DNA of 64,000 nucleotides from a virus: positions 1-64,000 of the IMG/VR virus record IMGVR_UViG_3300034073_003340. One strand, given 5' to 3'. Positions 57,318 through 64,000 of this stretch are shown here, one piece after another (position 1 is the first letter of the stretch; the number at the start of each line of letters is the position of its first letter). The notes below the pieces were generated by a model. The model was given only the letters and a program-made list of their open reading frames with translations, was not told where the DNA came from and did no database searches. The position numbers and the translations under genes were made by a program.

Positions 57318-58176
57318 CTACAAACATTCCACAACTAGCCTTGACATCAAAGCCGACTCTTGGAACAATCCTACTACTCTCATTACCAAACGCCTCAGCA
57401 AGAATATCAAAGTTTCGCTGTATGATCTCTTCACTGGGTTCATTACCTTGAGCTGGGCTATAGGGATTATAGCGAACCAAATTGAACTTTACATCTAGAC
57501 TGCGAACCAAGATAGCCATAATGATTTCTTCCAAGACTTCAAGACTATCATTTTGGTCCTCAATAAAAGACCAATGAAGAGTAACAAGCTGACCAGTCTT
57601 TTGCTGCCATTCCACAAGCTTCCATAACGCATCATGTGGGTTCATTGACTTAGGAAGCCATCTTTTTCGAAAGTCGTCTCTCATAGAATAGAGAGAATAA
57701 TAGATCTGTGCCCCAGTGTCACCAAAGATGTCATAAAGACTACGATCTGAAACCTCTTCTGGCATAATTGTGCTGATGTTGTATTTGGCTATCAGAGCGT
57801 GTTGCTCTGCGAGGCTCTGTAAGGGCCTACAAACATCATCCCACTTAGATAGCACTGTGGGGTTAGATAACGGCTCACCACGCGCCATGAAGTTGAAATT
57901 GACCCTCTGGGCATCATCAAACTGACGATAATGACGAAACACCTGCAGGGCTTGGTTTTCGTAGTCCCAAGCACTAGCAGGTGTCATCATAGTTTGGCGA
58001 GTCTGAGTCAAATGACAAAACCTACAAGCTTTATTACAACCTGTGTGGCTGCTCAAATAGGTTATAAAATAATCCTCTTGGCGCCGTACATACCTAGCCT
58101 CAAAGGCTCCTTTGTCATCGTGTGGGATGACAAAATTTACACTGGCATCTTCGGCGCTATAGAGGACTCTAGTCAT
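57298..58176 (-). CDS. Radical SAM enzyme, RlmN-like
   Basis: 292 aa. The iron-sulfur motif is C47-xxx-C51-xx-C54 in [15 protein letters not shown], followed by [12 protein letters not shown], as in RlmN (GEPLLN). The C-terminal C282 in ASCGMF matches the RlmN methyl-carrying Cys355. RlmN methylates A2503 of 23S rRNA and A37 of some tRNAs. The second catalytic Cys (Cys118 in E. coli, 7 before the first cluster Cys) falls on Tyr40 here. The protein is shorter than RlmN (384 aa) because the N-terminal RNA-binding domain is absent. So reaction and target may differ. It overlaps gp46 by 8 nt. Confidence 0.78.
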   Translation of the reverse strand: MTRVLYSAEDASVNFVIPHDDKGAFEARYVRRQEDYFITYLSSHTGCNKACRFCHLTQTRQTMMTPASAWDYENQALQVFRHYRQFDDAQRVNFNFMARGEPLSNPTVLSKWDDVCRPLQSLAEQHALIAKYNISTIMPEEVSDRSLYDIFGDTGAQIYYSLYSMRDDFRKRWLPKSMNPHDALWKLVEWQQKTGQLVTLHWSFIEDQNDSLEVLEEIIMAILVRSLDVKFNLVRYNPYSPAQGNEPSEEIIQRNFDILAEAFGNESSRIVPRVGFDVKASCGMFVDDPHQH

Positions 58177-59953
58177 TGGCTTCCGTATCTGTTACAAATG
58201 TTGTGAAGTTGTTTTCCTTTTGAACCAGAAGTATCCGTGGCACACGACTGACCAAGCTGTCATTATGTGAAATTAGAAAAACGTTCTTACCACGGTCGCG
58301 GGTCATCTTCTTGAGAATCTCGAGAGCCAAATCCATACCAGCCGGATCCATACCAGAGTCAACGAGTTCGTCAATCATCAGTAGGTTCAGGGGCTTGTTC
58401 ATGGTTTCCCAAACATCTCTAAACGACCACGCTAGTGAAAGAACCAAACGGTTGGCTTCACCATTGCTCAGCTGCGCAAAGTCATATTCCTTACCAAGCA
58501 ACATGATCTCAACAGACAGATCGCTCTGGAAGCTTACTTCGTGAGGAAGCTGAACCTTGTCCAGATAACTGTTGAGACGGACGTTCAGATAGCTTAGGTT
58601 CTGATCAATAATCTTTTTGCGAATAAAGGAGTTCTTGTCTGTAAGCAGCTTGACCAGAAAGTTCTGATGTTCCTGAAGTCGACTCAACTCGTTGAGGTAG
58701 TCATAGGAGATATCTTGAAGACCAGAAGTGCTCAAAGTGGCAATCTGATCAAGATATGGCGACTCGACCGCCACTTCTCTGTTGATATCGCTTATCAGTT
58801 TGTCCAGAGTATGACGATGATTTAGAGCTTGTTCCATGTTGTCATAATTGACAACAGGCGCGCTTCCCAAAGCCTCGAGATCACCTATTGCCTTTTCTAG
58901 ATCCGTCGCCGCAGCATAGAGATCAGTTGCGGCAACTTCTCGTTCCTGTAAAAGTTTGGATTTGCGATCCTGTAAATCTGCTAGAATTTCCGCATGTTTT
59001 TCACTGTGAACTTCCTGGCCACAAGTGTGACATAGGTTTTCATTAGCCATGCTGAGCTGGCTTTCGATGCGCTCAATATTACTATCAATTGAGTTGAAGG
59101 CTCTTTCTAGTCTAGAAGCATCGCGTTCAAAGCGAGCAACTTCCTGACTAAGGCGATTGAATTCAACTAGAGTTCTCTGATTGTTGATTTCAACTTCAAT
59201 ATCAATCTCGTTTAGATTGTCTATCGCCTTTTCCAGTTTAAGCAACTTGGCGGTATGTTCCTTATCCCATACTTTGTTTTTGAAATTGAGCTCATTAATA
59301 GTCTTTTGGATCTTTTCGTTGGAATCTTTGACAGTCTTAATACGGATTTCTTCTCCTTTGATCTCGTCCTTGATCTGCTTGACGAGTTCTTTGAGCTGAT
59401 CAGCTTTGCTTGACAGCTGGGTGATACCTAGCAATTCTTCAATTACATCACGCTGATCTTTGGCGCTCATATCAAGGAATGGAACGGTCTTGCTGTGAAG
59501 CGCGACAATATGCTTGAATAGCAAATGGGAACACCCAATCGTCTTTTCAATTTCAGCCTGAGTTACTTTGCTTTCGCCATGGGCTTCATCGGTCCCTTCA
59601 GCATTCACCAATCCATCGTTTACATAAAAGCGCAAAAAGTTTGGTTTGCGGCCGCGCTCAATACGGTAATTCTTGTTACCGATATCAAAATCCAGACTTA
59701 CGCTCATCTGCTTTTGATTGGTTTTGTTGACGAGGTTATCTCTTTTAATCGCAGTAAGAGGAAGACCATAAATCGCATAGCAGATGGCTTGTATCAAGGT
59801 CGTTTTACCAACACCATTTCTGCTACCACCTGACCCCAGATCTACATTTTCACCAAGAATCAGTGTCAAGCCGTGCTCGTCAAGATTCACGGCCTGCGTG
59901 GTGTTTCCTACACTGAGGAAGTTCTTCATCGTAACGGTTCGAATTTTTATCAT
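58169..59953 (-). CDS. 46: Recombination nuclease subunit gp46-like (Rad50/SbcC)
   Basis: 594 aa; T4 gp46 has 560. ATPase partner of gp47 for DNA-end resection. Walker A is in [19 protein letters not shown] (about 42-60). A central coiled coil with the zinc hook CHTCG (about residue 310) follows. The C-terminal signature [31 protein letters not shown] (Walker B) and VFLISHND complete the ABC ATPase. All expected motifs are present. It is separated from gp47 by a 114-aa gene, with all starts overlapping. Confidence 0.95.
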   Translation of the reverse strand: MIKIRTVTMKNFLSVGNTTQAVNLDEHGLTLILGENVDLGSGGSRNGVGKTTLIQAICYAIYGLPLTAIKRDNLVNKTNQKQMSVSLDFDIGNKNYRIERGRKPNFLRFYVNDGLVNAEGTDEAHGESKVTQAEIEKTIGCSHLLFKHIVALHSKTVPFLDMSAKDQRDVIEELLGITQLSSKADQLKELVKQIKDEIKGEEIRIKTVKDSNEKIQKTINELNFKNKVWDKEHTAKLLKLEKAIDNLNEIDIEVEINNQRTLVEFNRLSQEVARFERDASRLERAFNSIDSNIERIESQLSMANENLCHTCGQEVHSEKHAEILADLQDRKSKLLQEREVAATDLYAAATDLEKAIGDLEALGSAPVVNYDNMEQALNHRHTLDKLISDINREVAVESPYLDQIATLSTSGLQDISYDYLNELSRLQEHQNFLVKLLTDKNSFIRKKIIDQNLSYLNVRLNSYLDKVQLPHEVSFQSDLSVEIMLLGKEYDFAQLSNGEANRLVLSLAWSFRDVWETMNKPLNLLMIDELVDSGMDPAGMDLALEILKKMTRDRGKNVFLISHNDSLVSRVPRILLVQKENNFTTFVTDTEAND

Positions 59954-60294
59954 TCTGTGTTCTTTCGACCCAAATAGAGGTTTACCCGTGCTAGAACTGA
60001 TGAGGCATTGCCCACCTGTCCTTCAAAATTTATACCGGTAGACAGTTTGACCAGAACGGCGTCTAGTTCCAAAGGGTCTACCGTGAATACCATGAAGCCA
60101 TTCATGAGCATCAGGATACCATACTCTACATTCTGATGATCTAGAATGTCAGTTACTGCGTTGGCGGTATTTTGAAAATCTGCTGAGCTCATGATTTGAT
60201 TCTTTTTTACAAACTCATATACGAACTCAAATTTTCTAGAGCTGTCTGGTTTACTAGCCGAAATGAAATCAATCTGCCACGGTTCCAAAATCAT
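59950..60294 (-). CDS. Small protein between gp47 and gp46, 114 aa
   Basis: Begins MILEPWQIDFISASKPDSS and has a beta-helix pattern (VEYGILMLMNGFMVFTVDPLELDAVL). Overlaps both neighbours by 4 nt, so it is made in step with the nuclease subunits. T4 carries small genes here too (46.1, 46.2), but no match is evident. Confidence 0.65.
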   Translation of the reverse strand: MILEPWQIDFISASKPDSSRKFEFVYEFVKKNQIMSSADFQNTANAVTDILDHQNVEYGILMLMNGFMVFTVDPLELDAVLVKLSTGINFEGQVGNASSVLARVNLYLGRKNTE

Positions 60295-61319
60295 GAAAGA
60301 CCTCGGTAAATTTCAATCAGTAGATTCTTGTCTACGGTCAGGCTATCAATACCCTTGAGGCCTTCGATGACAATCTGATCAACCGATTGGAAGATAACGT
60401 CCTCACCAAAAGATTGCTCTTCATTTTCCTTGGTTCCGGGCATGATATCAATTTTGCGAGGACTGAATTGAGCAGCAAATGTGTCCTTTATAAACTGCGC
60501 CTCATCATGATTGACCGGAATATCACAGGTGATACGAGCATAGGTTTTGTCATCAATAAAGCTAGTTGGTGATTCCAGGATCTCAGTCAGCTTCAGAGTT
60601 CGATACTTTGGAGCATCAGGCCATGCTATGAACTCGGGTTCCTGCCCCCATTCCAGGAACATCATACCACGCTCATCATCCCACGCATCAGCAAAGTTGT
60701 GCGGGAATGGATTGCCCAGATAACAAATTTTGTTCTTGGCTTGTCTCTTATGGAAATGACCCGAGAATGCCCAATATTTGACGTCATCAAAGGCTGAAGC
60801 ATTGATCCCACCATGGTCTGGCATTTCAACCATGGCGTTCATCATAAAATGTGGCAACTCAAAATGACCAAACATATAGTCTGACTTTTTGGCCAGTTTG
60901 CTTACCTTTTTGCTATCGTCACCCACTAACCAGGGACAGAATGTAACTCCTCCAACTGTTAGAAAGTCATTGATAATCGTGACGTTCTTGAGATTTCTAC
61001 CAATAGCCACGCTGCTGATTTCACGCTTCTCTTTGTAATAGAGATCATGGTTACCAGGAATAAAGTAAAAGTGCTCAAAGGCATCTGCTAACCTTTCCAT
61101 ATTGGAAAGTGAATAGTTCAGCGTTGAGACATGGATTGCGTGCCGATTGTCATGCCAATCACCTGTGAAGATGATGGTGTCAACATCCCTTGATTTGGCT
61201 TGTTCAATAAACCATTTTACAAAATTTTCACAATCCTGGTTGTGCTGTCGGTCATTGTTCTTTTTACCGAAATGGATATCTGTAAAAACTGCTGCTCGCT
61301 TGAAGAGCTTTTCGCTCAT
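60291..61319 (-). CDS. 47: Recombination nuclease subunit gp47-like (Mre11/SbcD)
   Basis: 342 aa, as T4 gp47 (339). Metallophosphoesterase that cuts DNA ends. Motifs in order: FTDIHFGKKN (D and H), IIFTGDWHDNR, YFIPGNHDLYY, then a His in GHFELPHF and the SGHFHKRQ motif. GAGG lies upstream of the ATG. All active-site residues appear intact. Confidence 0.95.
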   Translation of the reverse strand: MSEKLFKRAAVFTDIHFGKKNNDRQHNQDCENFVKWFIEQAKSRDVDTIIFTGDWHDNRHAIHVSTLNYSLSNMERLADAFEHFYFIPGNHDLYYKEKREISSVAIGRNLKNVTIINDFLTVGGVTFCPWLVGDDSKKVSKLAKKSDYMFGHFELPHFMMNAMVEMPDHGGINASAFDDVKYWAFSGHFHKRQAKNKICYLGNPFPHNFADAWDDERGMMFLEWGQEPEFIAWPDAPKYRTLKLTEILESPTSFIDDKTYARITCDIPVNHDEAQFIKDTFAAQFSPRKIDIMPGTKENEEQSFGEDVIFQSVDQIVIEGLKGIDSLTVDKNLLIEIYRGLS

Positions 61320-61375
61320 GGAAACCTCGCTATCTTATTTGTTCCAGTATTAAGACCCTTGACCCCTAGAAGTCA

Positions 61376-62344
61376 TTATTGGTCTGGCATCTGGTTCTTC
61401 GCTAGATAAGCGGCGACACGAGCTTTGCGGGCTTCCTCTTCTTCGGGAGTCAAGACAACCTTTTCAATTTTCACGTTGTTTGGTGAAGTCTTGCGGACAA
61501 GCTTCTTGGCCTCTGGTGCTTCCCCGTTGGCGATAGCCCTCTGACTCAGGGAGTTATCTACCTGTCTAGTCATCGATGGAGTTACACCGTGCATAACCAA
61601 CATATCGTCCCTGATATTCTGATTACGCTTTTCTAGATTTAGAACGCGAGTAAATGCGTTGCTAACTGTCACGGTATAGTAGGCAAAAGGGTTGTCTGAG
61701 CGAGCTTCGTTGAACTGAAGGCCAACTAGACTTAGCTGAAGCAATGCCTGACTCCTCATTTCATCAACATAGGTGTAGCCACGCCAGTTTCCGCGCTGCG
61801 AATATCTTTCAACCAGTTTCATAAACATATTGGCCAAACGATTTGTAATCTTACCATGTGTTTGGCAGAATTCACCGTTTTCCAAGGCATCCTTCCAATG
61901 AGATCTACCAACTTCCTTGGCACCCTCATCTTCGGTTATGATGTAGTGTTTGAAAGGTGGAAAGTTCAAACGAACATGGTTATCTGCCACACTTTTAGGA
62001 TTCTTTACACGACCGTCTTCCAGAGGAATGTGCTCATGTGTCATTACTCTCCACACAATACTATCAACTGGAATCGACAGTGGGTCAATTTCTTCAATTT
62101 TGATCTGATGATTTTTAAGACCTTTTTCCTTTTGGATTAGCTTTTCAGCCTGCATCATCTTCTTGGCCTTGCTCTCACGAACCGACTGGATGAGCTCTAG
62201 ATTGATTTCATCAAGCGATCCTACGATACAGTCATAGGATGAATACTTGGGATCTACAAAATAGGAAAAGGTATTCTTGGACTTGTGAATCTCGCTCAGG
62301 AGTTCTTTGTTGGTTAGATAATTGACCTTGGGTGTAATAGCCAT
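61376..62344 (-). CDS. 55: Late sigma factor gp55-like
   Basis: 322 aa; T4 gp55 has 185. It directs host RNA polymerase to late promoters. The N-terminus (KVNYLTNKELLSEI) mirrors T4 (YNYVNNKELLQAI). The region-2-like core is NRLANMFMKLVERYSQRGNWRGYTYVDEMRSQALLQLSLVGLQF...NPFAYYTVTVSNAFTRVLNLEKRNQNIRDD, as in T4. The extra 130 residues lie before the core (about 40-160). The TAAATA boxes found at many virion genes are its likely targets. AAGGAG precedes the ATG. Confidence 0.88.
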   Translation of the reverse strand: MAITPKVNYLTNKELLSEIHKSKNTFSYFVDPKYSSYDCIVGSLDEINLELIQSVRESKAKKMMQAEKLIQKEKGLKNHQIKIEEIDPLSIPVDSIVWRVMTHEHIPLEDGRVKNPKSVADNHVRLNFPPFKHYIITEDEGAKEVGRSHWKDALENGEFCQTHGKITNRLANMFMKLVERYSQRGNWRGYTYVDEMRSQALLQLSLVGLQFNEARSDNPFAYYTVTVSNAFTRVLNLEKRNQNIRDDMLVMHGVTPSMTRQVDNSLSQRAIANGEAPEAKKLVRKTSPNNVKIEKVVLTPEEEEARKARVAAYLAKNQMPDQ

Positions 62345-62579
62345 ATGTGGCGCCGCTCCTTATGTTTTTATTATTGGCGGTTAATGTAAAAAGCAGTCTC
62401 TGGGTCATTGCCAGCGCATCGCTTGTATTCTTTTTATAGACTAATAGACACCAGAAATCTATAAATTATACACTCGCCATACCCTTGACTGATTGAAATA
62501 AAAGAATAATGACATCTTATTATGGTGTCTATAGAGAGAAGACAGGTTTATTAAAACTCAGGTTTATAGGTCGGTAAAT
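62345..62579. other. Divergent intergenic region
   Basis: 235 bases between gp55 and the nucleotidyltransferase. AT-rich, with a TTGACT (near 62485) and a TAAATA box at the right end. No gene seen. Confidence 0.4.
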
Positions 62580-63152
62580 ATGAATAGAGGCAGTAACAAA
62601 GTGGTCTTTGGAGTTGGGCGTTTGAATCCGCCTACTAGGGGTCATGATGTGATGGTTCAACAGGTCAAGGAAGCTGCTGAGCGTCTTGGAGCCCGAGCAA
62701 TGCTCTACATCGTAGATGGAGAGAAATCAGGTCAGGACAAAAGCAAAAATCCTTTAACTGGTGAACAACGTGTTGCGATTGCCCGCAGGCTCTTTCCAGG
62801 GGTCACTGTTGATGTCGTTGGATCAGCCTACGAAGCCCTGGAAGTGTTAGACCTACAATACCTTGAACCAAAGGTATGGGTTGCGGGATCTGACCGTGCT
62901 GCCAAATACCGCAAGCTTCTTGCTAGTGAACAACTAGATTGTGAAGTGCTTGAGGTGGACCGTAGTGCAGGTGAAGCAGATGGTGTAAGCGCCACTGCCG
63001 CACGCAAAGCAGCCCTTGAGGGTAACATGGAAGAGTTCGCTCACCATATGCCCTCAGACCTTAGCCCACAGGAACTTGCGGAGATAGCAGATATGATTCG
63101 TGAGGTGTCCTTGTGTCAGAACCCAATAAGAGTAATACATCAACTGGGCTAG
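62580..63152 (+). CDS. Second nucleotidyltransferase of the HxGH superfamily
   Basis: 190 aa. VVFGVGRLNPPTRGHDVMVQQV carries a T/HxGH-type motif, and GVSATAARKAALEGN is the ISxTxxR counterpart, so it transfers a nucleotide to a phosphate group (NMN, phosphopantetheine or similar). KNPLTGEQRVAIARRLFPG and VWVAGSDRAAKYRKL support the fold. The substrate is not readable. A TAAATA box (62575-62580) overlaps the ATG, and GTG 62601 after AGAGG is an alternative start. The next gene begins inside its 3' end. Confidence 0.7.
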   Translation: MNRGSNKVVFGVGRLNPPTRGHDVMVQQVKEAAERLGARAMLYIVDGEKSGQDKSKNPLTGEQRVAIARRLFPGVTVDVVGSAYEALEVLDLQYLEPKVWVAGSDRAAKYRKLLASEQLDCEVLEVDRSAGEADGVSATAARKAALEGNMEEFAHHMPSDLSPQELAEIADMIREVSLCQNPIRVIHQLG

Positions 63153-64000
63153 TATCCAGCGGTAGCGGACAAAGCGTAAACGCTAAGGCTATCAGTGCCG
63201 GTGACTTTGCTTATGGTGCTCTAGGCAATGGTACGGCCGGTGGACTAGGTAACGCTGCTCTATTGAGCACCACTACAATTCTTCCCAACACTCGCAGAAC
63301 CAAGATCAGCAGAACCCAATTGGAAGCGGCGGATAAAGAGTATACCCGCCAGATGAATATCCTCAGCCAGTTTTGGTCCGTAAAGGATACTTCTAGCCCT
63401 GAATACGCGGCCCAAAAACAAAATGCTATGATGGCACAATACCAGTGGGAACTGGCAAGAAACAATCTTGAAGAAGTTGTCTCTTCTGAATTGTCAAGAC
63501 AAGATCAACCAATCGAAGTTCTACCCGGCGACATCGTAACCTCTCCAACCATCATAGGAGATCTTGAAGGTATTGTCCCCCAAGTTGACGCTGCCCCGGT
63601 AGAAGACGAGATTGTAGTTATTGGTCGCCCCAGAGATAGTAGAATTCGAATCTCTCCAAAGGAAGGCCAACGAGAAGAAATCTTTGGTGACGAAGAATCC
63701 ATTCTCTATATGTTGCGAGAAACAGATGGGGTATTTTTCCCCTATACTCCAACGATAGATTTCAGTCACCGCGCTGAATACTCGTCTATGGCTCCTACAC
63801 ATGCGAATACTAGCTATTATACCTATACCCATACCCCAGCAGTGCAGATCACCATACAGGGGCAATTCAGTGCCCAGAACTTGGCCGAAGCCAAATATAC
63901 TCTAGCGGCGATACACTTCTTTAGAACGGTAACTAAGATGCATTTTGGTGCTCAAGAAGCTGAAGAAGGCACAGCCGGTCTTCCCCCACCAGTTTTGAAC
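63113..64000 (+). CDS. 48: Baseplate tail-tube cap gp48-like, partial
   Basis: The frame opens at GTG 63113 after GAGG and runs without a stop to the window end (296 codons seen). TILPNTRRTKISRTQLEAAD is followed by an acidic middle. The last 80 residues (VFFPYTPTIDFSHRAEYSSM, HANTSYYTYTHTPAVQITIQGQFSAQNLAEAKYTLAAIHFFRTVTKMHFG) match the tube-like part of gp48. It caps the baseplate hub and starts tube assembly with gp54. It overlaps the preceding gene by 40 nt. Confidence 0.8.
   Translation, partial: MSEPNKSNTSTGLVSSGSGQSVNAKAISAGDFAYGALGNGTAGGLGNAALLSTTTILPNTRRTKISRTQLEAADKEYTRQMNILSQFWSVKDTSSPEYAAQKQNAMMAQYQWELARNNLEEVVSSELSRQDQPIEVLPGDIVTSPTIIGDLEGIVPQVDAAPVEDEIVVIGRPRDSRIRISPKEGQREEIFGDEESILYMLRETDGVFFPYTPTIDFSHRAEYSSMAPTHANTSYYTYTHTPAVQITIQGQFSAQNLAEAKYTLAAIHFFRTVTKMHFGAQEAEEGTAGLPPPVLN

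Noticed and set aside
1-64000. tRNA genes, integrase or lysogeny genes
   Set aside because: None found by eye on either strand; the gene set is that of a lytic T4-like phage. A tRNAscan-SE run would settle the tRNA point.

Overview
The window is part of the genome of a T4-like contractile-tailed phage (myovirus). T4-type virion genes can be recognised throughout: terminase gp17 and a probable gp16, head-completion gp4, tail tube gp19, sheath gp18, neck gp13/gp14, sheath terminator gp15, major capsid gp23, scaffold gp22, prohead protease gp21, portal gp20, a tape measure protein, baseplate proteins of the gp26, gp48 and gp54 type, recombination nuclease gp46/gp47 and late sigma factor gp55. 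The outer-membrane protein at 38.5 kb has a signal peptide typical of Alphaproteobacteria, so a Sphingomonadales-like host is a guess and not a demonstration. No tRNA gene was found.

Layout. 1-10.2 kb (minus strand): late virion genes, with an intein in the terminase and a group I intron in the tail-tube gene. 10.3-16.5 kb: a mosaic of homing endonucleases, a protease-like/ADP-ribosyltransferase-like fusion, a Ro60/Rsr homologue, and two structured non-coding stretches. 16.5-23.8 kb (minus): sheath, nucleotide metabolism, Pth2, small unknown genes, gp13. 23.8-26.8 kb (plus): gp14, endolysin, gp15. 26.9-40 kb (mostly plus): an accessory island with an NAD salvage pathway (nadE, pncB, a Nudix gene, an NMN/NaMN adenylyltransferase, pncA), RNA-ligase pieces, paralogous small proteins, an outer-membrane barrel and an MntP-like manganese exporter. 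40.1-52.8 kb: capsid, scaffold, protease, core, portal, tape measure and hub genes. 52.8-54.3 kb: RNase HI and a second long non-coding stretch ending in an orphan intrinsic terminator. 54.4-62.3 kb (mostly minus): unknown genes, a radical-SAM protein, gp46, gp47, gp55. 62.6-64 kb (plus): a nucleotidyltransferase and the start of gp48.

Regulation. Two promoter types recur. A TAAATA box, often preceded by C, lies in front of many virion genes and resembles the T4 late box TATAAATA used by gp55, which is encoded here. TTGACA-N16/17-TANNNT-type promoters lie in front of accessory genes.

The most unusual content: (i) a four-step nicotinamide-to-NAD route through nicotinate, which could rebuild NAD after NAD-consuming host defences act; (ii) an RNA-handling set made of Rsr with a hairpin-rich RNA beside it, RNA-ligase domains, Pth2 and an RlmN-like enzyme; (iii) two roughly 0.85-1 kb highly structured non-coding regions, one with a 12-bp and an 11-bp helix forming a pseudoknot; (iv) a class 3 intein; (v) a homing gene that replaced the 3' end of rsr and left the old end behind.
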